From Ga0077536 sp943370145 (GTDB lineage Bacteria > Pseudomonadota > Gammaproteobacteria > Ga0077536): DNA of 39,942 bases. Below the pieces are notes generated by a model. It did no database searches. It was not told the DNA's origin and saw only the letters and a list, made by a program, of their open reading frames with translations. Below are positions 26,173 to 34,503 of this stretch, one piece after another. Made by a program: the position numbers and the translations under genes. The stretch spans positions 1-39,942 of the forward strand of contig CALRPY020000039.1 of assembly GCA_943370145.1 (NCBI GenBank), written 5' to 3'. Numbering within the stretch: the stretch's first letter is position 1; every line of letters begins with the position of its first letter.

Positions 26173-26598
26173 TCAGTCGACGCTGATGCGCTTGGTCGCG
26201 GCCTGCGACCGCTTCGGCAGGGTCAGGGTCAGGACGCCGTTCTCGTATTTGGCCTTGCAGGCCGTCGAGTCGACCTCCTGCGGCAGCTGGAAACTGCGCG
26301 ACACGGAGCCGAAGTAGCGCTCGCTGCGGAGGACCTTGTCGTCCTTGCGCTCGTCGTGCTGCTTGACCTCCGCGGAGATCGTGACCACGCCGCCCTCGAC
26401 GCCGACGTGGATATCCTCCTTGCCGACGCCGGGGATTTCGGCCTGCACCGTGTAGGCGTCGCCGTTCTCCTTCACGTCGACCTTGATCTGCGCAGGCAGC
26501 GGATCACCGTGCAGGGGCTTGATGAAATAGCCGGGGGCCACGTCGCGGAAGAAATCGTCGAACAGGCTGCGACCACCAAAACTCATCAGATTTGCCAT
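26173..26598 (-). CDS. small heat-shock protein, Hsp20 family
   Basis: ATP-independent holdase chaperone. The 141-residue protein has a short N-terminal arm (MANLMSFGGRSLFDDFFRD), an alpha-crystallin domain (about 42-128; IKVDVKENGDAYTVQAEIPG, ending YENGVLTLTLPK), and a C-terminal I-x-V motif (ISV at 138-140) that serves in oligomer assembly. An AGGAG ribosome-binding site precedes the ATG at 26598. A sigma-32-type promoter lies about 55 nt upstream and a strong hairpin terminator follows, so it is a single-gene heat-shock unit. Confidence 0.95.
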   Translation of the reverse strand: MANLMSFGGRSLFDDFFRDVAPGYFIKPLHGDPLPAQIKVDVKENGDAYTVQAEIPGVGKEDIHVGVEGGVVTISAEVKQHDERKDDKVLRSERYFGSVSRSFQLPQEVDSTACKAKYENGVLTLTLPKRSQAATKRISVD

Positions 26599-26653
26599 GT
26601 GTATTCTCCTGAGCGTTGTCATGTTCAAGGGCATCCACGCCCTCATTTTTCAT

Positions 26654-26682
26654 AGATGCGGCAAGCCCCGGCGCTTTTCAAG
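26654..26682 (-). promoter_or_regulatory. sigma-32 (RpoH) heat-shock promoter of hsp20
   Basis: On the minus strand CTTGAAA (26676-26682) is followed after 14 nt by CCGCATCT (26654-26661). The RpoH consensus is CTTGAAA, 13-17 nt, CCCCATnT, so only one base differs. The position gives a leader of about 50 nt before the Hsp20 ATG. Confidence 0.75.
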
Positions 26683-26782
26683 CGTGCCGTCCCGCCACCG
26701 GCCCCGCGCTTGATCGGCATCAAGCCGCCGACCTCGGCGACGCCGGCTTGCGCGCCCCGGACCCGCGTGCGAGCCTCCCGCG

Positions 26783-27703
26783 ATGTCTGCCGCTTCCCAG
26801 CATCCGACGATTCCGCCGCGCGCACTCGCCCTGCTCGCCGTGCTGACCCTGGTGTGGGGCACGAACTGGCCGCTGTTCCCGCTGGCGATGCGCGAGCTGT
26901 CGGTATGGACCTTCCGCGCGGCGACCGCGCTGGGCGGGGGTGTCCTGCTGCTGGGCATCGCGCGGCTGCGCGGACTCGATCTGTCCATCCCCCGTTCGCA
27001 CTGGGCGACCGTCGCCGGCTCGGCGTTCTTCTACCTCTTCATCTGGAACATTGCCGCAGCCTGGTCGGCGACCCTGATCCCGTCCGGGCAGACCGCGGTG
27101 CTGGGCTTCACGATGCCGCTGTGGTCGGCGCTGCTCTCCTGGCTGCTGTTCCGCGAGCGCCTCACCCGCCGCCTGCTCGCCGCCCTCGCGCTCGGTGGCG
27201 CGGCGGTCGCGCTGCTGATGGTCCCGGCGCTCGGGCGCTACGCGGAAGCGCCGCTCGGCTTCGCGCTCGGCCTCGTCGCCGGCATCGGCTGGGCGCTGGG
27301 CACACTGCTGCTGCAAAGGTGGCCGGTCGGCGTACCGGCGCTGGTGCTGACCGGCTGGCAGCTGCTCCTCACCGCGCTGCCGATCACTTCGATCGCGCTC
27401 GCCGACGGCGGGGCCGCCTGGTTCGTGCCGGACTGGCGCACGGTGCTCGTCGTTGCCTACATCACCGTCGTGCCGATGAGCCTCGGCAACCTGTGCTGGG
27501 TGACGGTGGTGCGCCTCGTCCCGGCGAACGTGCTGGGCGTGACCACGATCCTCGTGCCGGTCGTCGCGATGGTGTCGGGCGCCATCGTGCACGGAGAGCC
27601 GTTGGGCCTGCTCCAGCTCGCCGCGATGGGCTGTTGCGTGGGCGCGCTCGGTCTCGTGCTGCTGAAGTCGCGGGCCGGCGCGCAGCGCGCGGACGCAGCC
27701 TGA
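26783..27703 (+). CDS. EamA/DMT-family transporter
   Basis: A 306-residue inner-membrane protein with about ten hydrophobic segments in two EamA repeats, typical of drug/metabolite transporters. The first repeat begins LALLAVLTLVWGTNWPLFPLA; the second begins GFALGLVAGIGWALGTLLLQRW. Substrates of this family range from amino acids to nucleotides and drugs, and nothing here indicates which. It is divergent from hsp20 and converges with the AmiS/UreI-like gene. The start is an ATG at 26783. Confidence 0.9.
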   Translation: MSAASQHPTIPPRALALLAVLTLVWGTNWPLFPLAMRELSVWTFRAATALGGGVLLLGIARLRGLDLSIPRSHWATVAGSAFFYLFIWNIAAAWSATLIPSGQTAVLGFTMPLWSALLSWLLFRERLTRRLLAALALGGAAVALLMVPALGRYAEAPLGFALGLVAGIGWALGTLLLQRWPVGVPALVLTGWQLLLTALPITSIALADGGAAWFVPDWRTVLVVAYITVVPMSLGNLCWVTVVRLVPANVLGVTTILVPVVAMVSGAIVHGEPLGLLQLAAMGCCVGALGLVLLKSRAGAQRADAA

Positions 27704-27715
27704 GGCTGCCGCCCG

Positions 27716-28210
27716 TCACCAGCGGTCGGTGAGGATCAGGAGCCCGGGAATCCAGCACGTCAGCACGCCCACGCCGATGCTCGCAACCGGCAACGCGCGC
27801 CCGAAATCCGCGCCGTGCGCATGGGCGAGATAGAAGAGGAACCACAGCACGCCCCAGATCAGCCAGAAGCTGCCGAAGCGGACATCGCCCGCCATGAACG
27901 CCACGAGCGCGCAGGGCACGGTGGTGAGGGCGACGAAGAAGCAGAACCAGCCGAAGCCGCGCATGTCGAGCTGCAGCCAGAGGCTGGACGCCGCATAGAG
28001 GTAGGTGAAAGTGAAGAGGAAGAACTGGGCGACGGTCAGGTAATCCGCGTTGCTCTGCGCCCGGCTGAAAAGGAGCAGGGTCGCCACCAGGGCAAGCCCG
28101 CCCACCATGAAATTCATCACCGCCATCGAGCGCGGCTCGACCCGGCCCAGTCCGCCCATGCCGTTGACCAGCAACACCGCCCCGACGAACAGCAGCACGA
28201 CTCCGACCAT
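27716..28210 (-). CDS. AmiS/UreI-family small-amide or urea channel
   Basis: A 164-residue membrane protein with about six transmembrane segments, matching the AmiS/UreI family. It has MVGVVLLFVGAVLLVNGMGGLGR at the start, FLFTFTYLYAASSLWLQLD in the middle, and FGSFWLIWGVLWFLFYLAH before the last segments; the aromatic-rich pore region fits. Members conduct urea or short aliphatic amides. The ATG at 28210 begins the family-like sequence. No urease or amidase gene is in the window, so its partner enzyme is elsewhere or absent. It follows alkB on the same strand. Confidence 0.85.
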   Translation of the reverse strand: MVGVVLLFVGAVLLVNGMGGLGRVEPRSMAVMNFMVGGLALVATLLLFSRAQSNADYLTVAQFFLFTFTYLYAASSLWLQLDMRGFGWFCFFVALTTVPCALVAFMAGDVRFGSFWLIWGVLWFLFYLAHAHGADFGRALPVASIGVGVLTCWIPGLLILTDRW

Positions 28211-28352
28211 GGGTTCATCCTCCGCAGCAGGTGGCAATGACGCTGCCTGAACCTAGCACCGGCCGCGGCGCACAAGCCACCGGCGGCGATGCGCAGGCGA
28301 TGCGGGACACCCACCAAAGGGCCCGCCAAGGGCCGCAGAGCGATGTCGGGTG

Positions 28353-28988
28353 TCAGCCCGCGTGGCGCATGGTCAGGTTGATCCGCCGTGCCCCGAGCAC
28401 GGGATGCGTCGCGTCCTGCAACGCGAGCACGCCGTGGTGACGCAGCCGTGCCGGCCCGCCCCACACGAGGACGTCGCCGTGGTGGAGGGCAATCCGCTGC
28501 GTACGGTCGTTGCGCGCTGGACCGCCGAACAGGAAGGTCGCGGACACCCCGAGCGACACGGAGACGATCGGCTGCGCGAAGTCGCGCTCGTCGCGGTCCT
28601 GGTGCAACGACAGGCGCGTGCCCGGCGTGTATTCGTTGACGAGGCAGACGTCGGGTGCGAACCCCGGGAATCCGGCGTGCGCCGCCGCGCTCGCTGCCAG
28701 CGACGCGAAGGCCGCCGGCAGGGCGGGCCACGGCTGTCCGCTCAGCGGGTCCCGCGGGACGTAGCGGTAGCCGGCGCGGTCCGATACCCAGCCGAGCTCG
28801 CCGCAGTTCGTCATCGCGACCGACATCGGGCGTCCGCCGGGCGTGAGCATGCGCCGCAGCGGAGCCGCGGCAATCACCGCCTCGATCGCGCGCAGCAGTG
28901 CCCGCTCGTGCGCGAGCGCACGTCCCCGCCACAGCACGACGCCGGCATCGATATCGATGCGGGTATCAACGAAGAGATCGTGCGTCAT
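28353..28988 (-). CDS. alkB: alkylated-DNA repair dioxygenase AlkB
   Basis: Fe(II)/2-oxoglutarate dioxygenase that directly reverses 1-methyladenine and 3-methylcytosine. The 211-residue protein has the iron ligands His129 and Asp131 (LHQDRDE) and His185 (RLRHHG), and the 2-oxoglutarate/substrate set Arg202, Asn204 and Arg208 in RRINLTMR, matching the RxNxxxR of E. coli AlkB (216 aa). SVAMTNCGELGW and GYRYVPRDP are also family features. The ATG at 28988 gives normal length. No ada gene is adjacent. Confidence 0.95.
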   Translation of the reverse strand: MTHDLFVDTRIDIDAGVVLWRGRALAHERALLRAIEAVIAAAPLRRMLTPGGRPMSVAMTNCGELGWVSDRAGYRYVPRDPLSGQPWPALPAAFASLAASAAAHAGFPGFAPDVCLVNEYTPGTRLSLHQDRDERDFAQPIVSVSLGVSATFLFGGPARNDRTQRIALHHGDVLVWGGPARLRHHGVLALQDATHPVLGARRINLTMRHAG

Positions 28989-29125
28989 GCGCGGGACGCC
29001 CGACTCGCCGCGAGGAGCGCAGGCACCGCGGGCCATGGCGTGTCCCGGCACCGGGCGGCGGCGCGTCGCAGGTCACGTCCCCGCAGCGCCATCCCCGGAC
29101 TTTCCGTCGGGCCCATCGAACAGCC

Positions 29126-30022
29126 TCAGGGCTTGCGCTTCGCCCGCGGATGGGCGGCATCGTAGACGCGCGCGAGGTGCTGGAAATCGAGGTGCGTGTA
29201 GACCTGGGTGGTGCGGATGTCACTGTGCCCGAGCAGTTCCTGCACCGCGCGCAGATCGCCCGAAGACTCGAGCAGGTGGGTCGCGAACGAGTGGCGCAGC
29301 ATGTGGGGATGCACCGGCACGTCGATGCCCTGCCGGCGAGCCCAGGCTTTCAGTCGCGTCTGGACCTCGCCGACGCCGATGCGCCGGCCCTTCCTGCCCA
29401 CGAACAGCGCCGTCTCGCCGGGCACGGCGAGCTGCTCGCGCACCGGCAGCCAGCGTTCGACCGCCAGCACCGCCTGGCTGCCGATCGGCACGAGCCGCTC
29501 CTTGCGCCCCTTGCCGAGCACGCGCGCCTCGCGGGCACGAAGGTCCACGGTCTCGAGATCCAGCCCGGTGAGTTCCGACACGCGCAGCCCGCACGAATAG
29601 GCAATCTCCCACATCGCGAGATCGCGCAGCGCCAGCGGTTCGACCGGGCGCGCGTCCAGCAGCCGGTTGGCCTGATCGACGTCGAGGGTGCGGGGCAGTC
29701 GCTTCGGCGACTTCGGCGCGCGCACGTCCGCCACCGGATTGTCGCGCACCAGGCCCTGCCTCATCAGGAAGCGGAACAGGCCGCGCAGCGCCGATAGCGT
29801 CCGCGCGATCGAACGCCCGCCGAGACCCTGCCGGTGCATCCACGCGACGAAGCCGCGCACCGCCTGCGTGTCGACGATCCCGCCGCTCTTCGCCGCGGCG
29901 TCCTCCCAGTAGCGGGTGAAGTGCGCAAGATCGCGCCGATAGGCGGCCTGGGTGTGCGGCGAGGTCCCGCCGAGGCTTGCGAGGTAGTGCTCGATCTGCG
30001 CCGGGTCGAAGGTCGCGGACAT
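29126..30022 (-). CDS. xerC: tyrosine recombinase XerC
   Basis: Resolves chromosome dimers at dif together with XerD. The 298-residue protein has an N-terminal SAM-like core-binding domain (about 1-92) and a catalytic domain with the full set Arg147, Lys171, His240, Arg243, His266 and the nucleophile Tyr275 (TTQVYTHLDF). It follows DUF484 and dapF on the same strand, the usual gammaproteobacterial order, which separates it from phage integrases and from xerD. Confidence 0.96.
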   Translation of the reverse strand: MSATFDPAQIEHYLASLGGTSPHTQAAYRRDLAHFTRYWEDAAAKSGGIVDTQAVRGFVAWMHRQGLGGRSIARTLSALRGLFRFLMRQGLVRDNPVADVRAPKSPKRLPRTLDVDQANRLLDARPVEPLALRDLAMWEIAYSCGLRVSELTGLDLETVDLRAREARVLGKGRKERLVPIGSQAVLAVERWLPVREQLAVPGETALFVGRKGRRIGVGEVQTRLKAWARRQGIDVPVHPHMLRHSFATHLLESSGDLRAVQELLGHSDIRTTQVYTHLDFQHLARVYDAAHPRAKRKP

Positions 30023-30040
30023 GCGGCGACCGTCCGCGTA

Positions 30041-30754
30041 TCAGGCCGGCTGGCGCCGCGGCCTGGCGACCCAGGGCTCGAGCACGAGCGTCACCACGTC
30101 GCGCAGGAAGGCCAGGAATTCGGTGCCCATGTTGGATTCGAAGCGCACCGGGTCCTGGCTGCTCACGACCAGCAGGCCGTCCCAGCCGCCGCCGTGCAGC
30201 GGCAGCACCACGTGCGAGCCATCGAACTTGTCGACGCCGAACAGCGCCTGCAGCTGTGCCTGCGTGAGCCGGCCGCAGACGGGATCGTGCCGCGCCAGCG
30301 CGCCCTTGAAGGGCTCGCGGCGCGGTGAATCGGCACCGACGAACTGCCGCGCGTCATCGGCTTCGACCGAGGTCGCGTGCGCGAACACGAGGCAGGTGAC
30401 GCGGTCGGCGCGGAAGTCCTCCGCGAGCCGCGACGACAGCAGGCCGAACACCGCCTGCGGACCGGCGGTGTTCATCAGTTCGAGCGCGAGATGGTGGATG
30501 CGGCGGATCACGAGCTCGTTGAGCTTGGCCTGTTCGATCAGTTCATCGAAACGGCCACGCATGCGTTCGATTTCTTCACGCAGCGCGGCGATCTGGCGTT
30601 CCCACAGCGAGACGGCCTGGCCCGTCGAATGCGGGATTTCGAGCGTGCGGAGCAGCTCGGGATGCTGGTTGAAGAATTCCGGGTGCGCCGCGAGGTAGCG
30701 GGCGACCGCGGCGGCACCGGGCGTGGAATCGGGGGCTGGATCGGCGTCAGACAT
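30041..30754 (-). CDS. DUF484 family protein
   Basis: A 237-residue protein of the DUF484 family, always found between dapF and xerC. The N-terminal helix region (VARYLAAHPEFFNQHPELLRTL) and a coiled-coil-prone segment (LWERQIAALREEIERMRGRFDELI) are followed by a GAF-like domain (about 85-225). The role is unknown; a small-ligand sensory or regulatory function is suggested only by the GAF-like fold. It begins 18 nt after dapF ends and precedes xerC by 18 nt. Confidence 0.92.
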   Translation of the reverse strand: MSDADPAPDSTPGAAAVARYLAAHPEFFNQHPELLRTLEIPHSTGQAVSLWERQIAALREEIERMRGRFDELIEQAKLNELVIRRIHHLALELMNTAGPQAVFGLLSSRLAEDFRADRVTCLVFAHATSVEADDARQFVGADSPRREPFKGALARHDPVCGRLTQAQLQALFGVDKFDGSHVVLPLHGGGWDGLLVVSSQDPVRFESNMGTEFLAFLRDVVTLVLEPWVARPRRQPA

Positions 30755-30772
30755 GGCGTTGGGGCGTGGCTC

Positions 30773-31603
30773 TCACAGTTCGATGGTCCCTTCGAAGACG
30801 GTCACGGCCGGCCCGCGCATCCACAGGCGTGAGCCCGGGCCGTCCCATTCGATCACGAGCTCGCCGCCGGTCAGTTCGACGACGACGCGCGACGACAGCT
30901 CGCCCCATAGTCTACCAACCGCGACCGCGGCGCATGCACCGGTGCCGCAGGCCGGCGTCTCGCCCGCCCCGCGCTCGAAGACGCGCAGCCGGATCCGGCC
31001 CTCGTCCAGGATCTGCATGAAGCCGGCGTTGACCCGCTCCGGGAACAACGGCTCGTCCTGCAGCCGGCTCCCCAGCGCGGCAACCGGCGCGTCGTCGACA
31101 CTGGCGACCGGGAACACCGCGTGCGGATTGCCCATCGACACGGCGCCGAAAGTCCAGTCGCGCCCGGCGTGCCGCAGGCTGTAGCGCGACGCGCGCGACG
31201 CGACGAGCAGCGGCAACGCGGCCGGTTCGAAATCGGGTTCGCCCATGTCGACCGTGACCATGCCGTCGTCCGCGAGCTTCAGTTCATAGGTGCTGCCCGC
31301 GATCTCGACGCGCAGCTGGCCATCCCGCACCGCGTCGTGGGCGGCGAGGTAGCTCGCGACGCAGCGCACGCCGTTGCCGCAGTGCTGGGCTGCGCTGCCG
31401 TCCGCGTTGAACACGCGGTAACGCACGCTCGCCGCCGCCAGGCTCGGCCGATCGATCACCAGCACCTGGTCGCACCCGACGCCGTAGCGGCGATCCGCCA
31501 GCCGGCGCAGCTGCTCGGCGTGCAGGCCGAGCGGCCCCGCGCGCTCGTCGAGCAGCACGAAGTCGTTGCCGAGGCCCTGCATCTTGGTGAACGGAACACG
31601 CAT
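30773..31603 (-). CDS. dapF: diaminopimelate epimerase
   Basis: Converts LL- to meso-diaminopimelate, the precursor of peptidoglycan cross-links and of lysine. The 276-residue protein has the two catalytic cysteines Cys75 (AQHCGNGVRC) and Cys219 (ETPACGTGACA) in pseudo-symmetric halves, and starts MRVPFTKMQGLGNDF as expected. The ATG at 31603 gives normal length (E. coli 274). The lysA gene that often precedes it is not here; the upstream neighbour is the TraB/GumN gene. Confidence 0.97.
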   Translation of the reverse strand: MRVPFTKMQGLGNDFVLLDERAGPLGLHAEQLRRLADRRYGVGCDQVLVIDRPSLAAASVRYRVFNADGSAAQHCGNGVRCVASYLAAHDAVRDGQLRVEIAGSTYELKLADDGMVTVDMGEPDFEPAALPLLVASRASRYSLRHAGRDWTFGAVSMGNPHAVFPVASVDDAPVAALGSRLQDEPLFPERVNAGFMQILDEGRIRLRVFERGAGETPACGTGACAAVAVGRLWGELSSRVVVELTGGELVIEWDGPGSRLWMRGPAVTVFEGTIEL

Positions 31604-31715
31604 CGATGGTTTGCTGCCGGTGCTGGGGGAACGGGGTCCGGGCGCGAGCCCGGGTGGCCGCGATGGTAGCAGCGGCACGCACAAAAATCGCGGCGACGTG
31701 GCCCCGCGAACCGGC

Positions 31716-32654
31716 TCAGCGGTCGATCGCGCGGACGCTGAAACCGGCCTCGCCGAGGCGCTCGAGCAGTCCGCCGGGGCCCGGCAGGTGCAGCGCGCCC
31801 ACCGCGACGAAGGTGCCGGGCGTCGCGAAGCGCGGCAGCAGCCGCTCGGCCATCCGCGCATTGCGCGCGTCCAGCAGTTCCGCGAGCAGGCGACGCTGCG
31901 CGGGCGATTCGTAGCGCATCGCCTCGCGATAGAGCCGGGCGAGGTCGCCGGCGACGTAGGCATCGACCAGCGTCTGCATGTCGGCTTGCTGGGCGTCGTA
32001 GTGGCACACGGTCTCGCGCAACAGCGCGACCTGGTCGGCGGTCGACAGCCGTGCGAACAGCTCGGTCTGCTCGGCCAGCGTCTCGATGCCGAACACCGGC
32101 ACGTTCGAGGCCTGCGCGCGGAGCATCAACTGGAGATCCAGCGGCAGCGCGGCTTGGCCTGGGGGCAGGCTCAGGGTCGTGTAGACCGCCCAGGTCTGGA
32201 GCCCGGCGGCCGTCGCCTCGTCGATGCCGTAGGCCGCGAGAAGTTCGACGGCACGCGCATAGAGCGCAGGGTCCGCGTCGCGTTGCAGGCCTGCGCCGTC
32301 GGGCGCGCGCATGGCGGCGGCGACGCCGGCGAGCGCCTCGGCGTCGAACAGCACCTCCATGCCGAAGCTGCTGCCGGACGCCAGTGTCTCCCGCAGCTGC
32401 GGCGTCAGGGTGGTGACTTCAGGCAGCGCGAGATGAATCGTGCCCAGCAGGTGGCCGGTCGCGCCGTCAGGACCCTTGACCTCCCACAGGAGACCGGCGC
32501 GGTGGCGCAGGGCCCCGTCGTCCACGACCCTCTCGACGCGCGGACTGCAGCGCAGATCGTCGGCAGCCGCAGGCCCGCCGAGACCGAGCAGCAACAGCGG
32601 GACGGCGAGCGCCGCGACGCCGCGGCGCAGGGCCGCGCCTTCAGGCCGGCGCAT
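31716..32654 (-). CDS. TraB/GumN family protein
   Basis: A 312-residue protein with a signal peptide (about 1-31, GGPAAA before DDLRC) and a TraB/GumN domain: LWEVKGPDGATGHLLGTIHLALPE near the N-terminus and FVAVGALHLPGPGGLLERLGEAGF near the C-terminus. These GxxH and E motifs belong to the erythromycin-esterase/TIKI-like fold, whose members include metalloproteases, but bacterial function is mostly unknown. Its start overlaps the nagZ end by 14 nt, indicating co-translation with nagZ. Confidence 0.88.
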   Translation of the reverse strand: MRRPEGAALRRGVAALAVPLLLLGLGGPAAADDLRCSPRVERVVDDGALRHRAGLLWEVKGPDGATGHLLGTIHLALPEVTTLTPQLRETLASGSSFGMEVLFDAEALAGVAAAMRAPDGAGLQRDADPALYARAVELLAAYGIDEATAAGLQTWAVYTTLSLPPGQAALPLDLQLMLRAQASNVPVFGIETLAEQTELFARLSTADQVALLRETVCHYDAQQADMQTLVDAYVAGDLARLYREAMRYESPAQRRLLAELLDARNARMAERLLPRFATPGTFVAVGALHLPGPGGLLERLGEAGFSVRAIDR

Positions 32655-33699
32655 CGTCGCCCAGCGCGAGGGACGGGTCTTGCGCGAGTTTCGCCACGGC
32701 GAGGCGGGCGTCGATGCAGCGCGCGGACTGCTCGAGTTCGACCATGGTCAATGCGTGGCGGCCGTGCATGCGCATCAGTCGCACCAGCGACAAGGGCGCC
32801 GGCTGGACCTCGAGCTGCGAGATCAGGCGTTCCGCCGCCGGCCGGTCGTTGCAGACGAGACACATGTCGCAACCGGCCGCCAGCGCCATGCGCGCGCGCT
32901 CGACGTGACTGTTCGCGATCGCCGCGCCCGACATCGACAGGTCGTCGCTGAAGATGGCGCCCTGGAAACCGAGTTCACCGCGCAGCACCTGCGACAGCCA
33001 GCGCGCGGAGTAACCGACGGGTACGCTGTCGACCGCCGGAAACAGGATGTGCGCCGGCATGATGGCCTCGATGCCGGCCGCGCACAGCAGCCGGAACGGC
33101 ACCAGGTCGCGGTGGCGCAGGCGGGACAGCGGCCGGCGGTCGATCGGGAGTTCGTGGTGCGAATCGGCGCTGACGGTGCCGTGGCCGGGGAAATGCTTGC
33201 CGACCGCCGCCATGCCGGCCGCGTGCATGCCACGCACGAAGGCCTGCGCAATCCGGCCGACGGCCTCGGGCTCGGCGTGGAAGGCGCGCTCGTTGATCAC
33301 CCGGCTGTGCTGCGTGTAGAGATCGAGCACCGGCGCGAAGCTGAAATCTACGCCGACCGCGCGCAGCTCCGCGGCCATCACCCAGCCCAGCTCCGTCGCC
33401 AGCGCAAGCGCCGCCTGCGGGGCCACGTCGTAACGCTCGCCGAGCCGCGCCATCGCCGGCAGCTCGGTGAACCCGGTGCGGAAACGCTGCACACGCCCGC
33501 CCTCGTGATCGACGGCGACCAGCAGCGGCGGACTGCGCAGCGCGTGGATCTCGGCGGTCAGCGCGACGAGCTGTGCGGGGTTCTCGTAGTTGCGAGAGAA
33601 CAGAATGACGCCGCCGACCAGCGGGTGGCGCAGCAGTTCACGATCGCGGTCATCGAGCGCCAGCCCCGCGATGTCGATCATCAGTGGTCCGAGGCCCAC
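32641..33699 (-). CDS. nagZ: beta-N-acetylhexosaminidase NagZ
   Basis: Cytosolic glycoside hydrolase family 3 enzyme that removes GlcNAc from GlcNAc-anhydroMurNAc-peptides in murein recycling. The 352-residue protein has VDHEGGRVQRFR near 64, KHFPGHG at 168-174, the mobile-loop dyad Asp179-His181 (SADSHHELP) and the nucleophile Asp252 in SDDLSMSGA. It follows the DppC-like permease by 9 nt, which ties a peptide importer to murein recycling at this locus. There is no signal peptide, as expected. Confidence 0.95.
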   Translation of the reverse strand: MGLGPLMIDIAGLALDDRDRELLRHPLVGGVILFSRNYENPAQLVALTAEIHALRSPPLLVAVDHEGGRVQRFRTGFTELPAMARLGERYDVAPQAALALATELGWVMAAELRAVGVDFSFAPVLDLYTQHSRVINERAFHAEPEAVGRIAQAFVRGMHAAGMAAVGKHFPGHGTVSADSHHELPIDRRPLSRLRHRDLVPFRLLCAAGIEAIMPAHILFPAVDSVPVGYSARWLSQVLRGELGFQGAIFSDDLSMSGAAIANSHVERARMALAAGCDMCLVCNDRPAAERLISQLEVQPAPLSLVRLMRMHGRHALTMVELEQSARCIDARLAVAKLAQDPSLALGDDAPA

Positions 33700-33708
33700 G
33701 CGATTTCC

Positions 33709-34503
33709 TCAGCGTTTGATCTGCCAGCGATCGCGCAGGCGATCGCCGAGCAGGTTGGCACTGATCGCGACCGACATCAGCGCGGCGCAGGGGCCGACCA
33801 GCATGTGCGGCGCGACCAGCACGTATTGCATTCCCTGGCGGATCATACTCCCCCACGAGGGCGTCGGCGGCTGCGCGCCGAGGCCGAGGAAGGACAGGCC
33901 GGCTTCGGCGACGATGATCGCCGCGAGCGCGAAGGTCGCTTCGACGATCAGCGGCGCCGCCGTCAGCGGCAGGATGTGACGGGCGAGGATGAAGGCGGTG
34001 CTGGACCCCAGCGCGCGGCCGACGGCCACGTGGTCGCGGTGTTTCAGGGCGAGCGTCTGTGCCCGGGCCAGCCGCGCGAAGCCGACCCAGCCCACCGCGC
34101 ACAACGCGAGCAGCACGTTGCCCGCGCCGGGCCCCAGCACGCCGGCCAGCGCAATTGCCAGCAGGATGCCGGGAAAGGCCATGAAGACATCGATCACGCG
34201 CGCGCCCACGGCGTCCACCGCCCCGCCGGCATAGGCGCAGGCCACGCCGTAGACGGTGCCGATCACGAGCGACAGCGCGACGACGACCAGGCCGACGCCG
34301 CAGGACACCGCCGCACCGGCCAGCACGCGGCTGCCGATGGAACGGCCAAGTTCGTCGGTGCCGAGCCAGGCCGCGCCGCCCGGCGGCTCGAACAGGCGCG
34401 ACAGCTGCACGGCCGTCGCCTCCGACATGAACAACGGGTGGAACAGCGCGATGCAGGCCCAGCCGGCGACGATGGCGACGGCAACCGCGGTGCTTGCCCT
34501 CAT
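33709..34503 (-). CDS. ABC peptide transporter permease, DppC/OppC type
   Basis: A 264-residue inner-membrane permease. It shows the N-terminal WLGTDELGRSIGSRVLAGA motif typical of DppC/OppC proteins, about five to six membrane segments, and the cytoplasmic EAA coupling loop (DHVAVGRALGSSTAFILARHILP) that contacts the ATPase. Its start overlaps the DppB-like gene by ATGA. No ATPase genes are present here. Likely imports oligopeptides or, given nagZ next door, murein peptides (inference). Confidence 0.9.
   Translation of the reverse strand: MRASTAVAVAIVAGWACIALFHPLFMSEATAVQLSRLFEPPGGAAWLGTDELGRSIGSRVLAGAAVSCGVGLVVVALSLVIGTVYGVACAYAGGAVDAVGARVIDVFMAFPGILLAIALAGVLGPGAGNVLLALCAVGWVGFARLARAQTLALKHRDHVAVGRALGSSTAFILARHILPLTAAPLIVEATFALAAIIVAEAGLSFLGLGAQPPTPSWGSMIRQGMQYVLVAPHMLVGPCAALMSVAISANLLGDRLRDRWQIKR

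Noticed and set aside
26599..26653. RNA thermometer (ROSE type) in the hsp20 leader
   Set aside because: Only a 5-bp hairpin is evident and I could not pair the AGGAG site convincingly; not reported as a feature.
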